Source: Monodelphis domestica (lineage: Eukaryota; Chordata; Mammalia; Didelphimorphia; Didelphidae). From it: a stretch of DNA of 64,000 bases. The DNA lies in the NCBI RefSeq assembly GCF_027887165.1, contig NC_077231.1, forward strand, positions 124,819,987 through 124,883,986. Direction: 5' to 3'. Positions 35,801 to 45,440 of the stretch are shown piece by piece. Position 1 is the first letter of the stretch, and every line of letters starts with the position of its first letter. The position numbers and the translations under genes were made by a program. The notes below the pieces were generated by a model. It did not search any database, had not been told where the DNA came from, and saw nothing but the letters and a program-made list of their open reading frames with translations.

Positions 35801-38800
35801 AAATGGACAGATTCCCAAAACTGGTATGTCTGGGTTGCGATTATCTACCAAGGCCATTATTGTGACAGAGCAAACTGAAGGAACCTCTTGTTCTTCTACC
35901 TACTTCTATATATGTATTTTTGTTTTCTAGAGAAAGCTGAACCAGTGGTCAACATGGTCCCTAACACTCCGAGCAGTGAACTGGTGGTTTCGGCCCCCAC
36001 CCCATCAGTGCCACCTCCCACACTGGCCATGATGTCTCGACAGCTGGGTGACTTGAAGCCCCCACAGGCCATTGTGAAACCTCAAATCCTTACTCATATC
36101 ATTGAAGGCTTTGTCATCCAGGAAGGGGCAGAACCTTTTCCGGTGAGGGAGCATAGGGTCAAGTGATTTATAGATAAGAATTTCAACTTTCTCCCCTAAG
36201 CAAAAGATATTGTTCCACCAATCTAAATGAATGAACCCATGACAAAGAAGGGTACACCTCAGGGTTCATTAGCCCTGGATTTAGACAATGAACCTGTGTT
36301 TGAATCCTGCCACTGCCATTTTGGAGCCTTGGGCATGGCACTTACTATACCTGCTCCTCATTTTCCTCACCTGTAAAACAAAGGAGAGAGGACTAAGTGA
36401 TCTAAGACCGTTCTGGCTCAAAATATATGACTATATGAGTCAGAAAGAAACAAAAAAAAATTTTTTTTGATGGAGGTAGGCAAATGAAAGAAAATATTTG
36501 TAGAATGAAGATTGGGTCTCTGGAGAGACCCAATGTATTTCAACCCTTTGATTTTACACATAGAACAGATAGTTTACAATAGGCGAAAGGGTTACCTGAG
36601 GTCATTCAGTTAGTAAGTGACAGAGCCAAGACTTAATTGAGTCCCAGGCCAGACATCTCACTGTAAGAAAAGTCTAAAAAGAAATACAGTGGTAGGGAGA
36701 ATGTACATCTGTTCTCCAGTGTCTTGTATGAAAACCTGGGGACTCTTGACTGTAACACCCATTCTGGGATAATGATCTCTGATTCAGACTTTGCAACTAG
36801 TTTACAGATACAGAGAGGAACCTTATGGAGGGATCTCCTTGAAAAGAAATGTAAAGAGAGAAGGAAAAAAATGAACTAACTGGTTATGTTGCACTTTCAG
36901 GTGAACTGTTCTCAGCTCTTAAAGGAGTCTGAGAAGCCATTACAGACGGGAGCTCCTGTAGGGATGAATGAAGGCCAACCAGGTGGCCCCCTGGGAGGAG
37001 ACAGTATAACTTCAGGTGAGTATGGCTATGAAGAACCCTCTTGGGAAAAGAGATTCATGGTGGTGGGCTTGGACTAATTTATTAGTTTTCTTTAGGGTTT
37101 TCATTAATCTTTGGGTGGAAGGGGTCTCATCTACTTAGTTAGCCAGTAGGGATCTTTCCTTAGCCAGTGAAGTGAGCAGCAGAGGTGGGGATAGGGGTTG
37201 GAGGAGAATGTGAATGAAGAAAGGGATAATGAAAACATCTCAGGTGTCAGTGACATATTCTTGAACAGTTTCAATGATGAAGGGCCAAAAGAGCTCCCAG
37301 CAGGGCTACTTAAGGGCCGAGAACTCAGTAGGGCTTCTGAAGGGCTGCCTCTAGGGCTTAGTGCATCCTGATAGCATCTGTGATAGTCCATCCCTCAGCA
37401 TTTTCCTGTTCTCCAGAGCTGGATAAGAAAACAAATCTTCTGAAGTGTGAGTACTGTGGAAAATATGCTCCGGAGGAGCAGTTTCGTGGCTCCAAGAGAT
37501 TCTGCTCCATGACATGTGCTAAGAGGTACTCAGGCCCCTAACCCTCACATCCCTTTCCCAGGACCATTTCCCAGATGCTCTCATGACACTTTCTTCCTTT
37601 CCTTTTTTAAAGTTCATTTGTTTGGTATAGGGTTGGCACACACAGTGGGAAGCCCTACCCTAAGACTTGACCTGCTCCTATGCTTTTAACCCTTGCTCCC
37701 TTAGGTACAATGTAAGCTGTAGCCACCAGTTTCGACTAAAGCGGAAGAAGATGAAAGAGTTCCAGGAGGCTAACTATGCTCGAGTACGCCGGCGTGGGCC
37801 TAGACGGAGTTCTTCTGACATTGCCCGGGCCAAGATTCAGGGCAAGCGACACCGGGTAAGGTTCCCTTGAAGAGCCAGCGGCCATTGAAAGAGATACCTA
37901 TTCCCCACCCTGAAATGAGTTTCCTTCCATCTTCCTCCTGCCCCTGATTCAAGTAATTGGAAGCAAATTGAGTCACTGCTGCTTGAGTGTGGCTTTTGAT
38001 GGCAACATAACCAACCCATTATTAGTCTGGAAAAAAATGTCACCAGTTGCCTTCCCTCACTTCCCTTTATATTGTCCTCTAGTTCTTGCCTTCACCAGTT
38101 CTTTAAATGTAATTCTTGCACAGTGGTTGTTATATTAAGTGAAAAAAAAAGAGAAGCACAAAAAATAAAAAAGCAACAATGCAGTAAAAATTGGAATTTG
38201 CCTGTAAATAGGGTTGTCTTGTGCTCATTTGTAGATTATTTCACACATGTATATATCACTTGGAAACATTCTGAAGGCCTCTAGAATATCTGAGATACAT
38301 ATAATAGCCCAAATTTAATTCTACCAATCTCTTCCTTATTCTCTCTTTTCTTCCATAGGGTCAAGAGGATTCTAGCCGGGGCTCAGATAACTCTAGTTAT
38401 GATGAAGCACTATCTCCCACATCCCCTGGGCCTTTATCAGTGAGGGCTGGCCATGGAGAACGAGACCTGGGAAATCCTAACACAGACACCCTAACACCAG
38501 AGCTGCATGGTATCAACCCTGTCTTCCTGTCCAGTAACCCCAGCCGCTGGAGTGTGGAAGAAGTCTATGAGTTCATCGCCTCTCTACAAGGTCAGACCCT
38601 ACTGATAACCCCTTCCCACTGCCTGAAAGGTTCATCTCAATTTAGAAAGTGTTCCAAACCCTTCTTTAGGAATAGTGTAATGAAGCTGTAGGATAGTGTA
38701 TGTATAGTTTAGAAAGATGCATTTTTCTTTTTAGTTAATTATATTTCCTTTCCATAGCATGGTTTTGGTGGTTGGGAGGAGGGATTGTGGTGCTTTATCT

Positions 38801-39913
38801 AATTTCTCACTCAGAAATTGGCTTGGTACTCTACCATGTTACAGGAATGGCAGCAGCTTTCTTTTACTTTAATGGCTTTTATTCTCTACAGTGGGCCTGC
38901 TTTCCAACTAGGTTACTCTTTATTCACCCCAAGTGGGCCTTTTGTGCTGACTTCTCTTACAAAATGAAAATATTGTATTTCTTGTAAGAGTGACTGGAAG
39001 TATTCTTTATCTTTCCCTGTAATGAGGGGACTATGGCTTCTTGAAGTCAGAAAAAGCTAGAAGTCAAAGATTTTCAAGAATTAAGATGTTCTTCCCTGCC
39101 TCAGCAAGAAAGACAATTTCCAAACCAGTCTTAAGATTTAACTTCTTTTGATGATCTGGTAGTATAGGTTTGAGTTCTAAGACCCAGAGTAGACATTCAG
39201 AAAGTATTCTTCATGCTTAATTATAATGTAAAGCGTATTTCTCTACCGTGGACCACAATAAGTATAAGCTTGGTTCCAGATTTTATAGTTTTACTAACTA
39301 GTTAGCTCTTTAATCCTTCTTAGGCAGTTATATTGCCCATCCTTCTCTCATTGTACCCCCAAGAACATGCCTTCTCTGCTCCCATATTATACCTCTGAAC
39401 TTCGGATAAGTGAGTCCCATTCCAGCTTTGCATTGCTTATCCTCAGTTCATCCATCACGTCCTGCCACTGTTCTGTCTGGGGTACTGTGAGGGGAAAGGA
39501 AATACTGTCTGCTATGCACCTGAAGCTCCTCAACTTGAAAATGGAAGGGGCATCGGGATGGAAATGCTGCCTGGCACAAGATGGGCCAGGATGCTTGGAG
39601 GCTGCTGTGTGAAACAGGTGGGACAGTCCTAAGGGAGACAGGCCAGGTTATAGCCCCACTGCCTTCTAAACCTTCCCCTCTCCCCTTTTCCACCCTTCCC
39701 TCTTTTTGGCTCGCTCTCATTTTTATGAAACTCTCTTTTCCTCTTTGCCTTTTTCTAGGATGCCAAGAGATTGCGGAAGAGTTCCGCTCCCAGGAGATTG
39801 ACGGACAGGCCTTGTTACTACTCAAAGAAGAACACCTTATGAGTGCCATGAACATCAAGTTGGGTCCAGCCCTAAAGATCTGCGCCAAGATCAATGTCCT
39901 TAAGGAGACCTAA
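23726..39913 (+). CDS. PHC1: PHC1, polyhomeotic homolog 1 (Polycomb PRC1 subunit), 14 coding exons
   Basis: Spliced CDS: 23726-23839, 25086-25196, 25740-25817, 26779-26928, 28643-28798, 32427-32919, 34311-35101, 35540-35687, 35931-36142, 36901-37015, 37417-37525, 37705-37855, 38359-38590, 39759-39913. All introns are GT-AG and phases close exactly, giving 1004 aa, the length I recall for human PHC1. The protein starts METESEQNSNST and ends INVLKET. Order: Ser/Gln-rich N-terminus, low-complexity Gln/Pro/Ala middle with a polyQ tract (34482-34545), HD1 (about 724-752, THIIEGFVIQEGAEPFP), FCS zinc finger (C800, C803, C819, C823), basic stretch (828-876), SAM domain (about 940-1004). Known for the family: nuclear PRC1 component; HD1 binds the PCGF (BMI1/MEL18) RAWUL domain, the FCS finger binds nucleic acid, and the SAM polymerises. 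The gene looks intact. The start is the first ATG of exon 2, 45 bases after the acceptor. Confidence 0.98.
24125..24345 (+). repeat. MIR-type SINE remnant in PHC1 intron 2
   Basis: GATACAGTAGAAAGGATGGG, then GGTTCAGATTCTAGCTCTG and CCTCATTTATAAAATGAGGG. An internal block around CTTGTAACCATCACT is tandemly repeated. Confidence 0.7.
25086..25196 (+). CDS. PHC1: PHC1 exon 3
   Basis: Residues 39-75, beginning ALQALQRQPNAAQYF and ending LAAVQQ. It is phase 0 on both sides, so in-frame skipping is possible. The donor is CAG|GTGAGA. Confidence 0.96.
25740..25817 (+). CDS. PHC1: PHC1 exon 4
   Basis: Residues 76-101, ATIAASRQASSPSTST followed by a Gln/Thr run. 78 bases, symmetric phase 0. The acceptor is TATACGCAG and the donor TCG|GTAAGT. 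The reading frame stays open for about 180 bases into the intron; this looks like chance, because the donor is strong and the encoded extension has no counterpart in PHC1 as I know it. Confidence 0.96.
26779..26928 (+). CDS. PHC1: PHC1 exon 5
   Basis: Residues 102-151, INLATTSAAQLISRSQ to QAQMYLR. Symmetric phase 0; acceptor TTATGTAG, donor CGG|GTAAGC. Confidence 0.96.
28643..28798 (+). CDS. PHC1: PHC1 exon 6
   Basis: Residues 152-203, PQLGNLLQVNRTLGRNVPLA to GVHTDTDQ. Symmetric phase 0; acceptor CCCTGCCAG, donor CAG|GTCAGT. The following 3.6-kb intron is the most repeat-loaded of the gene. Confidence 0.96.
28835..29990 (+). repeat. Family R repeat in PHC1 intron 6
   Basis: Opens ACATTTAAGTGCCTTATTTA and later has GGCATGACAGTGGTCAGCCC, AAGATCACTTTAGCTGTTCT and a GAAATGAGATGTGCTG segment. 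Old; no coding frame. Confidence 0.5.
30090..30620 (+). repeat. Second family R copy in PHC1 intron 6
   Basis: TAAGTATCTGCTATGTGCCA, CAAGGAGCTTATATTCTAAG and, near 30510, TTTTGGACATGTTAAGTTTG. The internal part is shortened relative to the copy at 28835. Confidence 0.55.
30645..30820 (+). mobile_element. CORE-SINE in PHC1 intron 6
   Basis: GGGGGCACCTAGGTGTCTCA to TCTAAGATGGAAAGCAAGGG. The tail has become T-rich. Diverged copy. Confidence 0.75.
30964..31129 (-). mobile_element. CORE-SINE, reverse, in PHC1 intron 6
   Basis: AACCCTTACCTTCTGTCTTA, AAGTGACTTGCCCAGGATCA, ending CTCTAGCTGCCCC. It forms an inverted pair with the SINE at 30645, about 140 bases away, so the intron RNA could fold back. 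Confidence 0.8.
31405..32378 (+). mobile_element. CR1/L3 LINE 3' region in PHC1 intron 6
   Basis: Follows the CR1 tail order: GGATCTGTCCTTGGTCCTGT, AAATTTGCAGATGACACAAA (the reverse-transcriptase FADDTK region), GAAAAAGATCTTGGGAGCTG, and a final TATTCTATGATTT near the PHC1 exon 7 acceptor. Many disruptions; no functional frame. Confidence 0.75.
32427..32919 (+). CDS. PHC1: PHC1 exon 7
   Basis: Residues 204-367 plus one base. Gly/Ser/Gln-rich low-complexity sequence with the conserved segments AQKAIPPGASP and TVSQGSQTEAENAAAKKAE. It ends SQTLISS plus a split Ala codon; donor CAG|GTGAGC. Confidence 0.95.
33883..34059 (-). mobile_element. CORE-SINE, reverse, in PHC1 intron 7
   Basis: AACCTTTACCTTCTGTCTCA to CCACTGAGCAGTGTAGCAGG. 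About 250 bases before exon 8. Confidence 0.75.
34311..35101 (+). CDS. PHC1: PHC1 exon 8 (glutamine-rich)
   Basis: Largest coding exon, residues 368-631. It opens with TYTQIQPHSLIQQQQQIH and carries an interrupted polyQ tract encoded by mixed CAG and CAA at 34482-34545, with a single His inside. A Pro/Gln-rich stretch and AFYMQSVQLS follow at the end. Low-complexity multivalent regions of this kind are usual in polyhomeotic proteins. The donor is TCG|GTGAGT. Confidence 0.96.
35540..35687 (+). CDS. PHC1: PHC1 exon 9
   Basis: Residues 632-680 plus one base: GKPQTLAVKRKAESEEDREE, then a Ser/Pro stretch. The basic KRK followed by an acidic run looks like a nuclear-localisation signal (inference). 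The acceptor ends in AAAG; the donor is CAG|GTAAGA. Confidence 0.94.
35931..36142 (+). CDS. PHC1: PHC1 exon 10 (HD1 segment)
   Basis: Residues 681-751. The last third is the conserved HD1 block, QAIVKPQILTHIIEGFVIQE, which in this family contacts the RAWUL domain of PCGF proteins. Acceptor TGTTTTCTAG, donor CCG|GTGAGG. Confidence 0.96.
36265..36430 (+). repeat. MIR-type SINE remnant in PHC1 intron 10
   Basis: TGTGTTTGAATCCTGCCACT, then TGCTCCTCATTTTCCTCACC and TGTAAAACAAAGGAGAGAGG. Confidence 0.7.
36901..37015 (+). CDS. PHC1: PHC1 exon 11
   Basis: Residues 752-789 plus one base: VNCSQLLKESEKPLQTG to GGDSITS. This links HD1 to the zinc finger. Donor CAG|GTGAGT. Confidence 0.95.
37417..37525 (+). 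CDS. PHC1: PHC1 exon 12 (FCS zinc finger)
   Basis: Residues 790-825 plus two bases of codon 826. It holds the four zinc ligands in CEYC and FCSMTC (C800, C803, C819, C823). Donor AAGAG|GTACTC, acceptor of the next exon TTAG|GTACAA. Confidence 0.96.
37705..37855 (+). CDS. PHC1: PHC1 exon 13 (basic region after FCS finger)
   Basis: Residues 826-876, including YNVSCSHQFRLKRKKMKEFQ and ARVRRRGPRRSS. Strongly basic, consistent with nucleic-acid contact next to the FCS finger. Donor CGG|GTAAGG. Confidence 0.96.
38359..38590 (+). CDS. PHC1: PHC1 exon 14 (start of SAM domain)
   Basis: Residues 877-953 plus one base. A Ser/Asp-rich linker is followed by HGINPVFLSSNPSRWSVEEV, the beginning of the SAM domain. 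Donor AAG|GTCAGA. Confidence 0.96.
39759..39913 (+). CDS. PHC1: PHC1 exon 15 (rest of SAM domain and stop)
   Basis: Residues 954-1004: GCQEIAEEFRSQEIDGQALL to NVLKET, stop TAA at 39911-39913. It contains the SAM helices with LLLKEEHLMSAMNIKLGPAL. The acceptor is TTTTTCTAG. Confidence 0.97.
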
Positions 39914-40904
39914 CAAAGCCTTTCCACAGACTAGTTCTAAATGAGCTTTCTCTTGCTGCCCATGCTGCAACCTGCTGAGAATCAGCAGAGATCCGGGCAG
40001 GGAAAGAGGGAGCCGTCTCACTAGTGGAGAAGTCGGGTGAAAAGATGAGTTTTCACCCACCCTCTGGTGAACTTTGCTGTCACCACATGACAGCAACTTT
40101 TGACACTTCATCCCAGTTCATTTATTTTTTGAAAAATGGCTTCTCCCTCACCATTCCACCCTTCCCTGAACCCCCAAATCTTTAAGATGAGACCACCTAG
40201 AGGGCAAGGGCTATTCAGCTCAGTCCTGGATGGCAAGCCTAGCCAAGGGTTAAATTCTGGAGGTCTACAGTAAGGCTAGGGCCTGACAATGTATGGTAGG
40301 GGCTGCTTCCCTCCATTGGGGCAGTAAGGGTAGGATTTTTAGTCTCTGGTACTTCCATCCCCAGACTGTACTATTGTAGGTCTGGCCCAGAGTCCCATGG
40401 CAGGGCTGTTCAACCCTCTTGAGAGTGGATTCACAAGCTTCTGAGTTGCTGCAGGGGCCTATGGCATGATGTTTGTGGCTGGCACGTGTGTGTGTGGCTT
40501 TTCTTATTCTTTTTTTCTCCCCCATTCTTCTGTTGGATTTCTTCTATTCTGCCCCACCCTCTTCTTTCTTTCTACCTCTTCTCTTCCCCCTAGCTTTACA
40601 AGGCAGGAATATGAGTTGTGTGGGGCCAGGAATATAAGTACCTGCCTCAGACCCTGTTTCTTGTACAACAAAAATCAAAATATTTTTTTTTTCTTCCTTA
40701 GTAAAAGGATGAAAACTGATCCTGGTTGTCTCTTTTACTTTATGCCTGAATCCCTTGACCTTAATTTTTAACTGAACAGCCAGACCACAAAGATTAGGAT
40801 TTTTTTTGGTCCTTTTAATTTTCTGAAGTTGTGTTTTTATACAAAAAGTGGCATAGACTTTGCCTCATTTTAAAACACCAGGTTAAGGAAGAAGGAAAAC
40901 AAAA

Positions 40905-40924
40905 TACACACACACACACACACA
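40905..40924. repeat. (CA)n run in PHC1 3' UTR
   Basis: About ten CA units shortly before the poly(A) signal. Confidence 0.9.
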
Positions 40925-40971
40925 AAAAAACCTGCTGATTTTATAACCTTAATTTCCCTATATTCAAAGGA

Positions 40972-40977
40972 AATAAA
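40972..40977 (+). terminator. Probable PHC1 poly(A) signal AATAAA
   Basis: First canonical AATAAA on the plus strand after the PHC1 stop codon, 1.06 kb downstream. A further plus-strand AATAAA near 41838 would extend the UTR into M6PR antisense sequence. Confidence 0.55.
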
Positions 40978-41359
40978 ATGTTCCAACAGTAATGAAAAAG
41001 CCAAAGAGAAAATTTCTGTCTGTTTGTAGCTATTTTGCCCCCAACTGGCCAGAAGAACCTTATTAAATAGCCTAAGAAAGATCAGCCCAATTTCCTGGCC
41101 ATACCACCTAATTAGAAAAGGGAGGCACCAGAAGGAATTTTGAAAACCCTTATTTACCCCAAAACATCTCCTGGGCAGCACACACTTTCCTCCCTGAGCC
41201 AGCAGAGGGAATATTAGTAGCATTCTCTATACTTGGAAGCAGGGCTCTAGGCTCCCCATCCACTATTATTTGCATTTTTGGCAATTTTTGTAAAAGAAAA
41301 ATCATATCCCTGGGGAGATAGGCCATATTCGTAAAAAGGTGGGAATATATCTTGAAAAA

Positions 41360-42216
41360 TAGGAAAAGCTTCACCAGGTTCTTTAATCAGAGAAAAAAAT
41401 TTTCTCTACACCAATAAGCTCACCCCAGGCATAGCTAATTTTCCTTTCCAGGAGCCAATGTGGCGCAATACTTCAGTCTCATTTCCCCCTTCTAGTTTCT
41501 GGCTTGGGCTTTTTGGCTGAATGTGAAGTGATACACATGATCACAAATCACATAATATTTCAAGGCAGAGTCAACCGATGACCTGGTGGTACCTCACAAA
41601 CCTGTGGCCTGGGAAAATTCACATTTTATAGTTCTGATCCCAGAGGGGGCCAAGAGAGATTGGGGGCTGCCTCAGGTCCAGACTAAATTCAGAAGTGATA
41701 ATCATAAAGCTGTCCCAAGCAGCAGGGAATTCCAACCAGACTCTTGCAGACATAGGGTAATAGCATGACAGCAACCAAAACCCTATATAAATAATTTTTT
41801 TTCTTTAGAATCCAGTGTCTCAGAAGAGCCTAACATTGAAAATGCAATAAAAAGGCTGGGAAAGTCTCTTGCCCACTCCCAGCCATCTGTACACCTCCCT
41901 AGCCATCCCTTTTCTGTAAGGGTAGTCCCCCTCCCTCTCAGACCCTCAGTTCCCTTCAGCCTGTAAGGAGGGTCCCTTCTAGGCACATTCTTCTGGGTCA
42001 GTGCCACTAATAGACTCCAAAGGGAAAACACAGAGCAGAGAGAAGGCAGCTTAGTGGGTAGAAAGAGTGAGTGCAAGTTAAAAGCAAATTAGAGGAAAAA
42101 ACTGGTAGAAGAGATGGAGCAGCAGCAGCAGTGGCGGGAGAAATCTGGCTGAGGATGCTTTGGTTCGGGGGGGGGGGAGGGTGGAGAAAAAGAAAGACTG
42201 GGTGTCTCCAGTGCAT
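41360..42216 (-). other. M6PR: M6PR 3' UTR (end uncertain)
   Basis: There is no interspersed repeat between the M6PR stop and about 41360. I found no minus-strand AATAAA between 42216 and the PHC1 poly(A) signal. The best signal is an ATTAAA variant at 41387-41382. If it is not used, the transcript would run into PHC1 3' UTR sequence. Confidence 0.45.
41382..41387 (-). terminator. Candidate M6PR poly(A) signal ATTAAA
   Basis: Minus-strand ATTAAA about 830 bases after the M6PR stop. It is a common weaker variant of AATAAA. Use is inferred. Confidence 0.35.
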
Positions 42217-42339
42217 TCACATGGGTAGCAAGTGGTCATCCCTCTCTTCCGATTCTTCCCCGAGCTGGTCATCTCCCACACCCCGGTAGGCAGCAGGCAC
42301 ATTTCGGGGCTTAGAGCGGCACACAAAATCACAGCCATC
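42217..42339 (-). CDS. M6PR: M6PR exon 7 (sorting tail and stop)
   Basis: Residues 240-279: [20 protein letters not shown], then an acidic run ending DDHLLPM, stop TGA at 42219-42217. S269 in the acidic cluster is a plausible CK2 site. Acceptor TTTTCTCAG. Confidence 0.96.
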   Translation of the reverse strand, partial: DGCDFVCRSKPRNVPAAYRGVGDDQLGEESEERDDHLLPM

Positions 42340-45224
42340 CTGAGAAAAGAACAAATGACTGACTCAAGGCTTTAGCTATGGGAGTGCTAAGAGATGCTCA
42401 AAGGTCCAGTATTGGTCTTATGAATATCACAGGTTAGCCTGAGGCTGGTTCTAGGAAAAATAAAGTAATAAAGAATAAACTAAAGGTATCTGCTGCCAAC
42501 ATGCAAGGTTAAAAGTTTAGAGTTTTTGAGCCCCATTTCCTTTCCCTCACCCTCATCCCTCTTCCCCCTTAAAAAAGACTCAAGCCATTTTTAAGAGAGA
42601 AAACTAGAATAAGCCAGGTCTTGCAAAAGGCCAGAATCTGTATGTTCCCTGCAGCTAGATTAGCAGAATAGGTACCATAGCAACAGCTACTTACAGCTAC
42701 CAAATTGCCCAGATCCTGCCAGAAGGCTAGATGAGGGAACTGCTCCATGCCTTTGGCGCCTACCACCAACCTTTGGTATAAGAAGCCCCCAATGAAATAG
42801 ACAGCCACCAGTGAGGCAAACCTAAAGAAGGGGGAGGGAGGAACAGAAAAAGAATCACATAAATTTTAAGGAATAAGACTGAGAACCCAGCTAGAGCTAG
42901 GGAATAATTAATACAATAGTGACCCCTACCCCCCAAATCACCTCAAGGCAACTAGTTAGAGCTAGGGACCTGCACTGGGGAAAAAACCAGGCTCTTGGCA
43001 TTGAGCATGAATCTGGAAACCATGTCAGCACAAATTCATTCTTGGTTAAAGCAAATAATCAGCCTCTTGGCTTATGCTTTAGTTTATTCTGTTAGCTAAA
43101 GAAGGAATAAGAATAGTCAAGTCTTCTAGGATAGAGACCTAACCCAACCCCACATTCCCACTGATAAAAAAAAAAAAGACAGAATAGGTACTGAAGTACT
43201 TGTACTTCAGAGCACTCACGTGATAAGTAGGATGGAGCCCACACTGAGATGGGAATGGGAATCTTCAGGTGGGCAAGCCAGACTGCTGTCCATCTCAAAG
43301 AGGTAAAAGCATTCTTGTATTTTGCCCCTTTCTTCAGAGACTGGTGCAAAGTTGCCCTGGGAGAAGATGGGAAACAATAATTTATTCAGCTATAGGTAAC
43401 ATTTTCTACCACCTACCCCCTTAGCCTAATTCAGCAACCTAACAAAAGAAAGAATTACTCCCTTGACTCCATAGACTTTCCTAATATACCCATCCAGCAG
43501 TTCACTCTGCCATTCAGTTTCTGTCCAACTGTACTAGCCCCATGGTGTCTCACCCCGATGGTGTGTTTGTTACAGGAGATCATCACTACTGCCCGTCGCT
43601 GTTCCTTGCCACAATGGTTGTCATATTCATCACCCCCTTTATAGGTTAGCATGATCCAGTCACCTGAGGGACAAGGAAAACTTTTTGTCACAGGAAAGGA
43701 TAGAAGCAACATTACTCGAGTATACTATACAGCTATTTCAAATCAATCTTATGAGTTAATATTGAGAATCACATTCACTGAATAAATACTACTTGCTGAG
43801 AGAAGGGAGAAGTCTACATTCTGGTATTTAAAATCAGCTACTAAATTCCAAATACCTATGTACTGGTTAAATAGTGGGGGAGAAAAGATGGTGGCACAAG
43901 GATGATCATGTTCTTTCCATCTTTAACACTAAGTGAAATAATCATGCTAACAGACACTCCTTAAGCAACAAAGATCTAAAGAAAACCATAAAGAAAAAAA
44001 TATATATAAACTTAGGAGGGAGACCAGGTGGTAGATCATAAAATACATCTGAAAGGGCAAAGAAATCTGGGAAGCTGAGTTTAAATCAGTTGACTTTGAA
44101 TTTATCTAATGATAGAATAAGTGAGAAAGGGTCTTACTGCCATTGAAGACATGGGTTTCATTAATCCTCCCTACTATTGTCTCCTTTTTAGTCTTCAAGT
44201 TGACCTGCACAAGTCCAGCCCCAGAGTTGTTGCCAACTTCTCGGCACACTCTAAATTTGTAGGTATAGGATTCTGAATCATGGCCCACAGTACTCTCAAA
44301 GCTGTAAAACAGAAGAGGGAAATGAAGAAGAAGGGGGATAAAAGTCAGAACGGTTATTTCAACTTATAGCAGAACTTACCCTAACCACATCTACTGAGTT
44401 TTTGGTTCATTATCCGAGATCATCTCATCTTTTTGGCAGAGAGAATTATGGTCACAAATAGTAGTTAATACCATAGGCAGAAATATGATATCTGAGGCTC
44501 TGAAAGGTTAACTGGTAATTAAAACACACACAAAGAAACCTGCCAGAGCTTCCAGGCTTTCCACAGAGCATCTGTCTCAAGCCCTGTCACTTTATATATG
44601 CCAAGTGCCCATGCTCAGGAGAATGGAGTTCTGAAAAATTGCTTTTTTTTCCTTAAGAAGGACCATTAAATAAATAACCGATTGCCCCTTGTAGCCCCCA
44701 TCCCACACACATTCCCAAGATTCAAGGTAACAGGGATGGACCTAACAATGTCCATGTAAGAAGTCTAAGGCCCAGTGGCCAAGTCAAATACAGTTTGTCA
44801 CCAAAAGTTTACTTTAGAAAGTACCGGCTTAGACCTTGGAGGCAAACAAATCAAGCTGAATTACGCAAGAAATAGAGGCTGATGGGAAAAGTTGGGTTGA
44901 TTTCCCTCCTCTTCCTTTTATTCATTATGAAACAGGGTGGCTGGTCCCCAAAAAAGAGCACAGATAGCATTCCTTACATGGCAAGGAGAGAAAGATTCCC
45001 TAAAACAAATATTGCCCCAAGCCCTTGGAAGTTTCTGCCCTTTACCTTTGGCCAAAAAGTGGAGTCAATTTTTTCAGTAAGGCCAGCTCCTTCTCTGACT
45101 CTTTGTCCTTTTCTCCTATCAAGTCACAGCCTTTCTCTTCCACCTGCCAGGCCTCCTTCACTGCCACAGCCAGGAGTAGCAGAAATAGCAGCCCAGCCCT
45201 CCAGCAGCTGTAAAAGGGAAACAT
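42217..45224 (-). CDS. M6PR: M6PR, cation-dependent mannose-6-phosphate receptor, 6 coding exons
   Basis: Spliced CDS on the minus strand, in transcript order: 45224-45046, 44301-44138, 43663-43554, 43356-43220, 42821-42695, 42339-42217. All GT-AG, phases close, 279 aa (human, as I recall, 277). Signal peptide [20 protein letters not shown] (about 1-26). The lumenal P-type lectin domain has six Cys (C33, C79, C132, C145, C167, C179) and the sequons NNS, NET and NGS. The membrane segment is about 189-212 ([20 protein letters not shown]). The cytosolic tail carries FPHLAFW, a Cys pair near the membrane-distal start (C242, C246), and the acidic-dileucine end [13 protein letters not shown] with a DxxLL GGA-binding motif. 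Known role: binds mannose-6-phosphate on lysosomal hydrolases in the trans-Golgi and releases them in endosomes. It looks intact. Confidence 0.97.
42695..42821 (-). CDS. M6PR: M6PR exon 6 (membrane segment, start of tail)
   Basis: Residues 197-239: [20 protein letters not shown] then [20 protein letters not shown]. The FW pair is the family's TIP47/PLIN3 endosome-to-Golgi retrieval signal. Acceptor TTCTTTAG, donor GCT|GTAAGT. Confidence 0.96.
43220..43356 (-). CDS. M6PR: M6PR exon 5
   Basis: Residues 152-196 plus two bases: [40 protein letters not shown], then the start of the membrane segment. It has two residues more than human (PPEDSHSH against SPEISH as I recall it), which accounts for 279 rather than 277 aa. 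No methionine-initiated open frame covers it, so it is easy to miss. Acceptor TTCTCCCAG, donor CAC|GTGAGT. Confidence 0.94.
43554..43663 (-). CDS. M6PR: M6PR exon 4
   Basis: Residues 115-151: [20 protein letters not shown] then [17 protein letters not shown]. This is part of the sugar-binding face in the family. Acceptor CCCTCAG|GTG, donor GGG|GTGAGA. Confidence 0.95.
44138..44301 (-). CDS. M6PR: M6PR exon 3
   Basis: Residues 60-114 plus one base: [20 protein letters not shown] to INETHVFNG. It holds sequons NNS and NET and C79. Acceptor TGTTTTACAG, donor GGCA|GTAAGA. Confidence 0.96.
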
Positions 45225-45225
45225 C
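45046..45225 (-). CDS. M6PR: M6PR exon 2 (start codon, signal peptide)
   Basis: The acceptor CTTCCCTTCAG is one base before ATG (45224-45222). Residues 1-59 plus two bases; signal peptide, then [20 protein letters not shown]. Donor CAAAG|GTAAAG. A longer open frame with an upstream ATG exists, but that ATG lies in the intron. Confidence 0.96.
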
Positions 45226-45440
45226 CTGAAGGGAAGAGGAGAAGGAGAGAGGGTCAACCATCACAACACAGTGCCCAGGCTGATCTTTTAGTTATTCAAA
45301 AAGCATCAAAACCTTTGGAATAGGCACAAATACATCAATCTGTCTAACACATACCCTCTCAAGCCAACCATGCTTAATAGCTATCTCTGGCCACAGATAA
45401 CCACTAACTTACAAGTTCTCCCAAACTCAGGCACAATTTA

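Larger units (their letters stand above)
39914..40995 (+). other. PHC1: PHC1 3' UTR (end inferred)
   Basis: About 1.1 kb of sequence without interspersed repeats follows the stop, up to an AATAAA at 40972-40977. A CA microsatellite (40905-40924) sits just before the signal. The cleavage site is inferred, not seen. Confidence 0.65.
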
